Below are positions 1 through 6,384 of a stretch of DNA of 9,658 nucleotides, in pieces. The stretch is taken from positions 1 to 9,658 of the forward strand of contig MNIY01000108.1 in assembly GCA_001919995.1 (NCBI GenBank), written 5' to 3'. Under the pieces are notes generated by a model. That model had not been told where the DNA came from. It searched no databases and worked only from the letters and a program-made list of their open reading frames with translations. This stretch comes from Ktedonobacter sp. 13_1_20CM_4_53_11. Its GTDB lineage: Bacteria > Chloroflexota > Ktedonobacteria > Ktedonobacterales > Ktedonobacteraceae. Both the position numbers and the translations under genes were made by a program. Position 1 is the stretch's first letter. Each line of letters starts with the position of its first letter.

Positions 1-47
1 AAAAACAGCAATCAAGCAAGAAGATAGGTGAAAGGGGTCTAGTATCA

Positions 48-236
48 ATGCCTAAAAAGGGTGAACTTTCAAAGACGGCTCGTGCCTCACTCGCAAACCG
101 CGAAGAGCTCAACCATCTTACCAACCGCATTTGCAACAAGTGTGGCGAAGTCATCATGCTCAAAGAACTCCAACCCGTGAAGGTCGTTGGCAAGGGCATG
201 GTCTACTACCATAAATCCCACTACAACGTACAGTAG
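48..236 (+). CDS. Small basic protein with CxxC...HxxH putative zinc site
   Basis: This encodes a 62-residue protein that I do not recognise as a named family. The N-terminal half is basic and Ser/Ala-rich, with a short helical-looking stretch (about residues 10-27). It is followed by C29-N-K-C32, a 22-residue spacer, and H55-K-S-H58. One CxxC knuckle plus an HxxH pair is the layout of a single-zinc finger or ribbon, so zinc binding is a reasonable inference; nucleic-acid binding is only suggested by the many Lys and Arg. The start is supported by the purine-rich AAAGGGG at 31-37, 10 nt before the ATG (a rather long spacing). An intrinsic terminator follows at 277-312, so the transcript ends here and the gene is not co-transcribed with the next one. 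The few bases upstream do not show a complete promoter. That it is a real gene is fairly sure; its function is unknown. Confidence 0.75.
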   Translation: MPKKGELSKTARASLANREELNHLTNRICNKCGEVIMLKELQPVKVVGKGMVYYHKSHYNVQ

Positions 237-276
237 GATTTCGCAGGTAGCTTCATACCACACAGTAAAAAAATAT

Positions 277-312
277 AAAAACAAGCCTTTTTCTACAAGG
301 CTTGTTTTTTTT
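277..312 (+). terminator. Intrinsic (rho-independent) terminator
   Basis: A perfect 13-bp stem pairs AAAAACAAGCCTT (277-289) with AAGGCTTGTTTTT (297-309) around a 7-nt loop, and the run of eight T's spans 305-312. It lies 40 nt after the stop of the small CxxC/HxxH gene and points the same way. The A-tract on the 5' side means it could also work on the opposite strand, but no - strand gene ends here. Confidence 0.93.
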
Positions 313-544
313 AGTACTCTAAGCCAGGGCGTTTAACTAGCCGTGAAAACGGGTACATTCGGAGTCAGAGGTCCCACGCAACCCAACTTGCAGCACATCA
401 CCCCGCGTTACCTGGTAAACTCGCCTACCGCTAATCACACCGTTGGGTTATAATATAACAAATGAAGCAGTGTGCACGTTTTTCGCCGCTATAGGCAACC
501 CATAACGCCACAAAACCATCACCACCAGGAGCAAGGAGCAAACT
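313..544. other. Intergenic stretch upstream of the DUF2630 gene
   Basis: The region between the terminator and the DUF2630 start holds no convincing reading frame, tRNA or repeat. The only signals seen are a consensus -10 hexamer (449-454) and the ribosome binding site AAGGAG at 533-538. The leader downstream of the -10 would be about 85 nt. I see no strong hairpin or riboswitch-like architecture in it. Confidence 0.5.
449..454 (+). promoter_or_regulatory. Candidate -10 box for the DUF2630 gene
   Basis: TATAAT matches the sigma70 consensus exactly. It sits in an AT-rich patch about 90 nt before the DUF2630 start. At 16-18 bp upstream there is no TTGACA-like hexamer (the sequence there is TACCGC), so activation or another contact would be needed. 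Only the -10 half is supported. Confidence 0.45.
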
Positions 545-787
545 ATGGACGACAGCCAGATTCTGAATAGCATCAACAAACTGGTCGAGGAAGAACATGA
601 GCTCATGAAACAAGCAGAAGGGGGCCAACTCGACGAAACTGAGCGTGCCCGCATGCATGAAGTAGAAATCCAACTGGACCAGTGTTGGGATCTCTTGCGA
701 CAACGCCGCGCCCGCAGAGAATTTGGGCTCAACCCCGAAGAAGCCAAAGTGCGCGACGAAAACATCGTCGAGCACTACCAACAATAA
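545..787 (+). CDS. DUF2630 family protein
   Basis: An 80-residue, highly charged, soluble protein. It begins with MDDSQILNSINKLVEEEHEL, continues as an almost uninterrupted acidic/basic helix to about residue 59, and ends in a short tail (GLNPEEAKVRDENIVEHYQQ). The pattern, including the Q-x-D-x-C-W-D-L-L-R-Q-R-R-A-R-R core at residues 43-58, is what I know of DUF2630, a small family without an established function. Length is normal for the family. A textbook ribosome binding site, AAGGAG at 533-538, lies 6 nt before the ATG and fixes the start. The heptad-like charge pattern suggests a helical hairpin or coiled coil. It is transcribed alone, since the terminator lies upstream and a convergent gene downstream. 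The family call is confident; the role is unknown. Confidence 0.88.
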   Translation: MDDSQILNSINKLVEEEHELMKQAEGGQLDETERARMHEVEIQLDQCWDLLRQRRARREFGLNPEEAKVRDENIVEHYQQ

Positions 788-826
788 TCGTAACTATAAG
801 GACAACCGTCGCGGCCGCGCCGGAAA

Positions 827-1291
827 CTAGGTCGTAAAATAGAGGTACACAGCCAGTATAGCCCCTATCAGGCACATCACAATTGTCATGAAGATGGCAA
901 AGCCGCGACGAGGATGAAACTCTTCCTTATCGATAGCTCGTCGATTCTGTAAGAAATTGAGCAGCGCTACTACCATCACCACGATGCCAAGAATCGTCAA
1001 GGTAATACCCACCTGAGACGAGTAGTGACTGGGGAGGGGCGCATTCGTTATTTTTATGCCAATTTCTCGCAGCAGCAGTCCAAATCGCTCGACAATAAAG
1101 CCAAAACCTATGATTGCCAGACCAGTACGTATCCAGGCAAGAAAGGTACGCTCGTTGGCCAGGTGATCCGTGACCTTCTTACTGGTAAGAAACCGCGAAG
1201 AGTGTGCAGGTGGGGATGACGCTTCGCCTGCTGCTTTCGAACTGTTGACATTCTCAGTATCGCTGCTGCCTATCTCTTCTTGTTGAGCCAT
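827..1291 (-). CDS. DUF202 (YidH-type) small membrane protein
   Basis: A 154-residue inner-membrane protein. Residues 1-38 are a hydrophilic, Ser/Glu-rich cytoplasmic-looking tail. The DUF202 signature follows: H43-L-A-N-E-R-T-F-L-A-W-I-R-T-G-L-A at 43-59, running into the first membrane helix (about 50-70). Two more helices lie at about 95-113 and 131-152, with a basic loop (NRRAIDKEE) between them, giving the usual three-helix topology. DUF202/YidH proteins have no agreed biochemical role; the domain also occurs attached to VTC/SPX polyphosphate proteins in eukaryotes. No clear Shine-Dalgarno sequence precedes the ATG. The gene converges on DUF2630 (39-bp gap) and diverges from the PH-like gene. 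Confidence 0.9.
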   Translation of the reverse strand: MAQQEEIGSSDTENVNSSKAAGEASSPPAHSSRFLTSKKVTDHLANERTFLAWIRTGLAIIGFGFIVERFGLLLREIGIKITNAPLPSHYSSQVGITLTILGIVVMVVALLNFLQNRRAIDKEEFHPRRGFAIFMTIVMCLIGAILAVYLYFTT

Positions 1292-1307
1292 AAGTTATTT
1301 GTCCATG

Positions 1308-1313
1308 ATAATA
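1308..1313 (-). promoter_or_regulatory. Weak candidate -10 for the DUF202 gene
   Basis: Read on the - strand this is TATTAT, 5 of 6 consensus bases, placed so that transcription would start about 10 nt before the ATG. A very short leader would fit the missing Shine-Dalgarno sequence. The -35 position (TATGCT or TTATGC, depending on spacing) is poor. Other AT-rich hexamers nearby could serve instead. Confidence 0.28.
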
Positions 1314-1415
1314 GTTGACTTAACAGAGAAAGCATAACATAATACGTAAGGTAACCACAAGCCCAAAAAACTCTTCCTTCACTCTGCCCCAAGAATCCTA
1401 TTTTTCCTCTACATA

Positions 1416-1424
1416 TGCTATAAT
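1416..1424 (+). promoter_or_regulatory. Extended -10 promoter for the PH-like membrane protein gene
   Basis: TGCTATAAT contains a perfect TATAAT (1419-1424) preceded by TGn, the extended -10 element that lets sigma70-type polymerases start without a good -35. The -35 region is indeed poor (TCCTAT at 17 bp). Transcription would start near 1431, giving a leader of about 27 nt before the ATG at 1458. Confidence 0.65.
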
Positions 1425-1457
1425 CTCCCCAGATACACTGAAAGGCCAGCTAGCTCA

Positions 1458-2141
1458 ATGCCATCGACCGACAGCCAACAAACACGCGCAGCCGAAAAAA
1501 TACTGAAAAGAGTAAAACACCTGCGGGACCATATGCAGCCCGGCGAAATACCCTTGCTCGCCATCCCTGCGATCTGGGACAGTGGCCGGGAACAGCGCAG
1601 CGTACTTTGCGAGGTCATCGTCACTAACCGGCGCTTGATCGGCTATTACGCCGTAGACTTCCCCAGGAAGCGCTCCTTTCTTGAAGAACGCTCCCTTTCA
1701 ACCATCACCTCTGTCACATTGCGCCACAAAACATATGAACCGCTTTTTCGGGAACTCATGGTCAGAGACGGGCAGAGCAAACTCTATGTTCGCGCGTCGC
1801 GCCCCAAGATTGAAGCGCTGTACGCGACCCTCCGATCAGCCATTGATCAGTACCTGCCTGTAGCAGCAACGACTGTTGAAGATACAGTTCCAGAGCAAGA
1901 GAAGCGTTCGACCCCCCCTCAAACTTCTGCCTTCGGTCGCCAGGATATCCGCACTTCCTTTTCAAGCTCGCCGCTGGCGATCGTTATACTCTTCGTGGGC
2001 GGCCTCGCGCTGGAAGTTATTGCCTGTGTACTCTGGGCGGTGACGCAGAGTACACAGGTAGGTCTGCCGCTCTTTGTTGCTGGCCTGGTAGCAGTAATCA
2101 CCAGTATCTTGCTCAGGAGACAGAGACAATCAAAAAAATGA
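1458..2141 (+). CDS. PH-like domain protein with two C-terminal membrane helices
   Basis: A 227-residue protein of three parts. Residues 1-28 form a polar, probably helical leader. Residues about 30-130 look like a bacterial pleckstrin-homology-like domain: a run of predicted beta strands with the characteristic EVIVTNRRLIGYY stretch (52-64), then S-L-S-T-I-T-S-V (79-86), closing on a C-terminal helix (KIEALYATLRSAIDQYL). A Pro/Thr/Glu-rich linker (about 135-168) leads to two membrane helices at about 172-195 and 202-219 and a basic tail (RRQRQSKK). This predicts a membrane-anchored protein with its PH domain in the cytoplasm; the ligand is unknown. The nearest purine-rich sequence, AAAGG at 1441-1445, is rather far (12 nt) from the ATG. 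It converges on the GH31 gene with a 28-bp gap. The domain call is moderate, because such domains are mainly structural. Confidence 0.68.
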   Translation: MPSTDSQQTRAAEKILKRVKHLRDHMQPGEIPLLAIPAIWDSGREQRSVLCEVIVTNRRLIGYYAVDFPRKRSFLEERSLSTITSVTLRHKTYEPLFRELMVRDGQSKLYVRASRPKIEALYATLRSAIDQYLPVAATTVEDTVPEQEKRSTPPQTSAFGRQDIRTSFSSSPLAIVILFVGGLALEVIACVLWAVTQSTQVGLPLFVAGLVAVITSILLRRQRQSKK

Positions 2142-2169
2142 TCTTGATAAAACAATTCCCTTTTCTCCT

Positions 2170-4458
2170 CTAAGGATGGGATACTTTTGCCAGCTTAAAG
2201 CTCAACGTCCGTGCGCTGCCGTCATCATCAACCTGGAGCGTCAACAGCCGGCGATCAGGATCGTAGTTCGCGCTGCGGTGCCCTTCCGCCGCCTGCTCGT
2301 CTACAGCGTGAACCCTGATCAGGAGCCGGCGCGCTGGCGGGACGTAAGCGCCTTCGCGTGCGCTGATCTCGAAAGCCAGCCGATCTTCAGTCCGTCGCAG
2401 CGTGTAGCTAGTCGTACAGAACTGGCCGTGCTCGTACTCAAAGCTGTGGCCGTCATCCTCGTAGAGCGTGAACGCCCCGTGGTCAAGGTAGAGGTCCAGC
2501 GTCAGCGGGTCGAGCGGGCGCTCGTCCGCGTAGCGCAGGTCCGGCCCGCTGGGGATGATCGTCCCCGCACGGACGTAGAGCGGCATGCGCTCCAGCGGCG
2601 CGTATGCCAGGAGATGTATCGGCCCGGCGATTAGTTCGTCGGTCCACCAGTCGTACCATGCGCCTTCCGGCAGGTAAACGTGGCGGTGCTCACGACCAGG
2701 ATGGTAAATCGGCGCCGCCATCAGCGACGGCCCCAGCAGCACCTGGTCGTGGAGTTGGTAGGTGGCCGGGTCGTCCGGGAAGTGATAGAGCAACGGCCGC
2801 AGCACAGGAGTCCCGCGCCGTGACGCCTCCCAGAAGAGCGTGTAGAGGTAGGGGAGCAGCCGGTAGCGCAGCCGCAGGAACTCGCGGCAAATGGCCTCGA
2901 CGCGCGGGCCGAAGCTCCAGGGCTCGTGGCGTTCGGTACCACTTAGTGAGTGGCCGCGGCAGAAGGGCGCCAGGGCGCCGAATTGCATCCAGCGGGCGAA
3001 CAGCTCGCCGCTGGCGTTGCCGTTGAAGCCGCCAATGTCGGTGCCGACAAAGGGTACGCCCGACAGACCCATGTTCATGAGCTGCGGCATCGCCAGCTCC
3101 AGGTGCTCCCACCAGGAGGTGTTGTCGCCCATCCAGCAGGCGCCCCAGCGCTGCACGCCAGCAAAGCCCGAGCGCGTCAGCACGAAAGGCCGCTGGTCAT
3201 CGAGGTATCGCCGCAGCCCCTCGTAAGAGGCGCGGGTCATGCCATAGCCGTAAAGGTTATGTACCTCGGCATGGGTCGTTCGCTCGCCTTCAGGACCCTG
3301 GATGGCATCGAGATCGATCGTCCCGACCAGGCCACCGCCCTGACTGAACGGATGCCCGAACACCGCTGGCTCGTTCATATCGTTCCAAGTGCCGCTAACG
3401 CCCACATCCACAAGCGCCTTCTGCATGTCTCCCCACCACTCACGTACATCCGGCCGCGTGTAATCGGCGAAGACCGCGTCATCGGGCCAGACGAAGCCAT
3501 GAAATACCGCGCCGTCGGCCCGGTGGATGAACACGTCGCGCTCCATCCCTGCCCGGTAGACCAGATAATCGGGATCGCTCTTCACGCCGGGGTCGATGAT
3601 CGGCACGACGCGGAAGCCATCGCGGCGCAGATCGGCGAGCAGCGCCCCTGGATCAGGGAAGCCCTGCGGGTTCCAGGTAAAGACGCGATAGCCATCCATG
3701 TAGTCTATGTCCAGGTGAATCGCGTCGCAGGGGATGTCGCTCGTGCGAAACTCGGCCGCCAGCTCGCGCACCATCGACTCCGTCGCATAGCTCCAGCGGC
3801 TCTGGTGGTAGCCCAGCGCCCAGCGCGGTGGCAGCGGCATAGTCCCCAGCAGCGCGCCGAGGCCCTCGCTCACCTGCTCCGGTGACGGCCCGTACACCAC
3901 GTAGTAGTCAAGCTCGCCGCCCTCGGCCTCCATCAGCCAGGTGCCGGGCTGCCTCGCTCCAATATCGAAGCGCGGATCGGTCGCCCAGTTGATCATCTGG
4001 TGCCCGAGCTTGTCGAGTTGCCCGGTGCGCTCACCGAAGCCGAAGAAGTGCTCGCTAGCCTCGATGCGCTTGGCACAAGCAATTCGGCGTGGCTCCGATG
4101 CGGCCTGGCCCCACTGCATGCCCGCGTCGTCGGCGCAGAACGGCTGCCCCTGCGCATCGGCAAAGGAGAGGCTTCCCCGGTCGCGCTCGATTTGCATTGC
4201 GAGCGAGGCCGTTCGCAGCACGAGCGCCTGGCCCGACTCCTCGATCGCGAACGATGCCTCCGGGAACTCATCGTCCGCCCGCACTACCGCCCAGGAGCGG
4301 CACGCAGCAAACGTCCCATCAGGCGCCAGCCGCACGCGGATCATGCGATCTGTCAGGGCTGTAATCGCGACGCGCGGGCCCCCGTAGTCCAGGATGAGTG
4401 AACGCCCTTCGCGAGTGTAGGAGCGCAGGGCCCCCAGGGTGATGAAGGATTCGGTCAT
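2170..4458 (-). CDS. GH31 family glycoside hydrolase (alpha-glucosidase-like)
   Basis: A 762-residue, apparently cytoplasmic enzyme (no signal peptide) that should remove alpha-linked glucose, or a related alpha-sugar, from oligosaccharides with retention of configuration. The N-terminal beta-sandwich (about 1-205) includes FFGFGERTGQLDK (138-150). The TIM barrel (about 206-560) carries LDIDYMDGY (249-257), the nucleophile motif WNDMNEP with D360, the acid/base motif W442-M-G-D-N with D445, and VGTDIGGF (471-478). C-terminal beta domains follow, including LYEDDGHSFEYE (665-676), typical of the DUF5110 region. All catalytic residues are present and length is normal. The ribosome binding site GAGGAAA lies just before the ATG. 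It is the last gene of the sugar locus, 75 bp after GH32, with its own promoter. Exact specificity (alpha-glucosidase, isomaltase or alpha-xylosidase) cannot be read from motifs alone. Parts are visibly more GC-rich than the left-hand genes. Confidence 0.93.
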   Translation of the reverse strand: MTESFITLGALRSYTREGRSLILDYGGPRVAITALTDRMIRVRLAPDGTFAACRSWAVVRADDEFPEASFAIEESGQALVLRTASLAMQIERDRGSLSFADAQGQPFCADDAGMQWGQAASEPRRIACAKRIEASEHFFGFGERTGQLDKLGHQMINWATDPRFDIGARQPGTWLMEAEGGELDYYVVYGPSPEQVSEGLGALLGTMPLPPRWALGYHQSRWSYATESMVRELAAEFRTSDIPCDAIHLDIDYMDGYRVFTWNPQGFPDPGALLADLRRDGFRVVPIIDPGVKSDPDYLVYRAGMERDVFIHRADGAVFHGFVWPDDAVFADYTRPDVREWWGDMQKALVDVGVSGTWNDMNEPAVFGHPFSQGGGLVGTIDLDAIQGPEGERTTHAEVHNLYGYGMTRASYEGLRRYLDDQRPFVLTRSGFAGVQRWGACWMGDNTSWWEHLELAMPQLMNMGLSGVPFVGTDIGGFNGNASGELFARWMQFGALAPFCRGHSLSGTERHEPWSFGPRVEAICREFLRLRYRLLPYLYTLFWEASRRGTPVLRPLLYHFPDDPATYQLHDQVLLGPSLMAAPIYHPGREHRHVYLPEGAWYDWWTDELIAGPIHLLAYAPLERMPLYVRAGTIIPSGPDLRYADERPLDPLTLDLYLDHGAFTLYEDDGHSFEYEHGQFCTTSYTLRRTEDRLAFEISAREGAYVPPARRLLIRVHAVDEQAAEGHRSANYDPDRRLLTLQVDDDGSARTLSFKLAKVSHP

Positions 4459-4497
4459 TCTGGTTTCCTCGGTCAGTTTGTAGTGCTTATGCCCAAG

Positions 4498-4526
4498 AGT
4501 ATACCACCGTTGATCCCAAGTGACAA
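4498..4526 (-). promoter_or_regulatory. Sigma70-type promoter for the GH31 gene
   Basis: On the - strand, TTGTCA (4521-4526) and TATACT (4498-4503) are separated by exactly 17 bp. Each hexamer matches 5 of 6 consensus bases. Transcription would start near 4491, giving a leader of about 33 nt that contains the GH31 ribosome binding site. It lies in the short gap after the GH32 stop, so GH31 can probably be expressed independently of upstream genes. Confidence 0.7.
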
Positions 4527-4533
4527 AGTAGCA

Positions 4534-6051
4534 CTAGCCTCCCACTTTGATGGACCCCATTTCCCAGGCGTCCAATGCCTTGACCCTGGCACTTCCACCG
4601 CGTGCAAAGAGCCCAACGCCAAGGCTATCAGTTCTGGACGGGTAGACCCGGCTGCTCATGCACAACCGGTAGTTTGCGAACACTTCGATCACGGAGCGGT
4701 CAAGGAAGATATGCAACAGCAATGGCTCACCGGCAGCAAGCGGAAGCGGCCCTGCTCGTATGTCCCGCTGCACCTCCTCGCTTAAGCTGGATCGTTGTCG
4801 GTCAATGAGCAGGCGTCCTTGCAGGCGGTCATAGCGAATGAGAGTCTGCTCCGTGCCATCTGGGGCACACCGCACCCCGATGCCCAGTTCCGTTGCTTCG
4901 TCTGGGACCAACTCCGCCTGGATTTCCAGGCAGTCGCCCTGAACCTCCCCGAGCTGCATCAACGACGTTGGCAGGATGGGCAGATCCATTACACGCTGGT
5001 GGGTGCCTCGGAGCTGCTTCAGCTCTGGAGCTGGCTCCAGGCTCACCATGTTGTCGGCAGACAACGAGAGAACACGCGGTAGAGACATGACCCCTGCCCA
5101 CCCGGCGGCCCGCTGTGCCTCGTCACTGCTTCCCTCCCAGAGCCATCCCCATAGAAGGCGACGACCTGAGGGGGCGAGCATGGTCTGTGGCGCGTAGAAG
5201 TGGCCGCCGTAATCAATAATGCTCTGGGTCCAAGGGGTAAAAGTGTGATCAGTGTAGGCCCCAACGAAGGCGACGGCGTAGTGCAGGCACCCGTCATACG
5301 CCTCCTCGCGAAAGCGACTGTCATCGTAGACCGACACCATAAGTACGGACTTGTCGCCCAGGTGAAAGAAGTCGGGGCATTCCCACATGGAGCCGGTCCA
5401 CACCGGTTCGCTGCGGTTTCGGTCACCGGTGTAGAGAGGATGCATGTACTCCCAGTCAACAAGGTTCGGCGATCGATAGAGCAGAGCCGTACCCCCGACT
5501 CCTCTGATCCCGGCACCGATCAGCTGATACCAGGTAGTTCCTTCCTTCCACACAGTATGGTCGCGGAACGCAAGCAGATCCAGTTCCTGCGGCGGTGCAG
5601 CAATCACTGGATTTGCCCGATACTTCTGCCAGGTAATCAAGTCATCAGGGCTGGTGGCCAGGCACGGTAACTGTTGGTCTCCCCGCACGCCTGTGTAGAT
5701 GAGCGTTGGGGCGCCATCGTGGTTGACGATGCAGCCGGAGAAGCATCCATCCTGGTCAGGTCCTCCCGGCGTTGGAGCTAATGCGACCGGCAAGTCAAGC
5801 CAGTGGACAAGGTCGGTGCTTACTGCATGGCCCCAATGTTTTGTTTCCCACGGCGGATCGTTGGGGACGTATTGGTAAAATAGGTGAGTGTGTCCTTTCC
5901 AGTAGATCAGCCCGTTGGGATCGTTCATCCACGCCGATGGCGGCAGAAAATGATACCGGGGGCGGTGCGGATCAGCGGCGAACATCCGCTGGAAGACTTG
6001 CTCCCTTTTTGCCCGCCCATGGACACACGCCGCTTCCGTTGACTCATTCAT
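4534..6051 (-). CDS. GH32 beta-fructosidase (sucrose hydrolase / invertase-like)
   Basis: A 505-residue enzyme that should release fructose from sucrose-type or fructan-type oligosaccharides. The five-bladed propeller holds the family motifs: W41-M-N-D-P-N-G with nucleophile D44, R163-D164 as transition-state stabiliser (here RDH instead of the usual RDP), and W223-E-C-P-D with acid/base E224. The C-terminal beta-sandwich has DRSVIEVFAN (451-460). No signal peptide is seen, so it should act on imported sugar. The reading frame is open further upstream to a GTG at 6105 and an ATG at 6084. Both fall inside the 300-bp inverted repeat, so I chose the ATG at 6051, which lies just outside it. None of these starts has a clear Shine-Dalgarno sequence, so the N-terminus is uncertain. 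Whether sucrose or sucrose-6-phosphate is the substrate is undecided, but an ABC importer delivers unphosphorylated sugar. Confidence 0.93.
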   Translation of the reverse strand: MNESTEAACVHGRAKREQVFQRMFAADPHRPRYHFLPPSAWMNDPNGLIYWKGHTHLFYQYVPNDPPWETKHWGHAVSTDLVHWLDLPVALAPTPGGPDQDGCFSGCIVNHDGAPTLIYTGVRGDQQLPCLATSPDDLITWQKYRANPVIAAPPQELDLLAFRDHTVWKEGTTWYQLIGAGIRGVGGTALLYRSPNLVDWEYMHPLYTGDRNRSEPVWTGSMWECPDFFHLGDKSVLMVSVYDDSRFREEAYDGCLHYAVAFVGAYTDHTFTPWTQSIIDYGGHFYAPQTMLAPSGRRLLWGWLWEGSSDEAQRAAGWAGVMSLPRVLSLSADNMVSLEPAPELKQLRGTHQRVMDLPILPTSLMQLGEVQGDCLEIQAELVPDEATELGIGVRCAPDGTEQTLIRYDRLQGRLLIDRQRSSLSEEVQRDIRAGPLPLAAGEPLLLHIFLDRSVIEVFANYRLCMSSRVYPSRTDSLGVGLFARGGSARVKALDAWEMGSIKVGG

Positions 6052-6075
6052 AGCTAGCCAATTGAGAATATTGGT

Positions 6076-6375
6076 AACACTCATGCCACATGTTGCGGCC
6101 AACACGAGTCATCCCGAAATGTACCGACAGGTTTGAGAAGAGGCTTCGTTTCCGTTGGGGCGGGGGTAGCGGTGGGGTGGAGTGGGGACGCTTGCGTCGC
6201 CCCCGTCCTGGTCCCATGAGCGCATTCACCCTTCCTCCCAGGGCGACGCAAGCGTCCCCACCCTTCTCCACGCCTCTCCCGCCCCTACGGGTTTGACGAT
6301 GCCTTCCCCAAAGAACCCCGTCTCAGCAAAAATTCGGGATGTCTCATGTTGTTCGCAACATGTGCTATGAGTGTT
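6076..6375. repeat. 300-bp imperfect inverted repeat (MITE/BIME-like palindromic element)
   Basis: The left arm (6076-6202) and the reverse complement of the right arm (6241-6375) align along their whole length around a 38-nt centre (6203-6240). The outermost 43 positions, starting AACACTCAT on both sides, agree at 37 sites by hand alignment. The middle is more diverged, with small indels. The innermost 21 bp (6182-6202 against 6241-6261) pair perfectly. The element ends 9 bp after the permease stop codon is passed and 24 bp before the chosen GH32 start, so it fills almost the entire gap. It contains no convincing gene; the short open frames inside are consequences of its GC-rich palindromes. 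I see no clear target-site duplication. In RNA it would form one very large hairpin. Confidence 0.85.
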
Positions 6376-6384
6376 GTATTTGCT

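Noticed and set aside
810..819. Perfect 10-bp palindrome CGCGGCCGCG between the convergent DUF2630 and DUF202 genes
   Set aside because: There is no loop or T-tract on either side, so a terminator cannot be supported; it may be chance in GC-rich sequence.
2950..3885. Long + strand open frame (311 codons) opposite GH31, with several shorter ones
   Set aside because: The opposite strand carries all GH31 catalytic motifs in one intact frame. These are GC-rich shadow frames with low-complexity, His/Arg/Ala-rich translations.
6044..6296. Short open frames inside the inverted repeat (6044-6271 on -, 6090-6296 and 6182-6370 on +)
   Set aside because: They are Pro/Arg/Gly-rich, lack ribosome binding sites and occur because the palindromic GC-rich sequence has few stops.
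6345..6362. CATGTTG-TTCG-CAACATG as a stand-alone operator or terminator for the permease operon
   Set aside because: A matching copy occurs at the mirrored position in the other arm, so it is best explained as part of the 300-bp repeat. It is not followed by a T-tract, but a regulatory role is not excluded.
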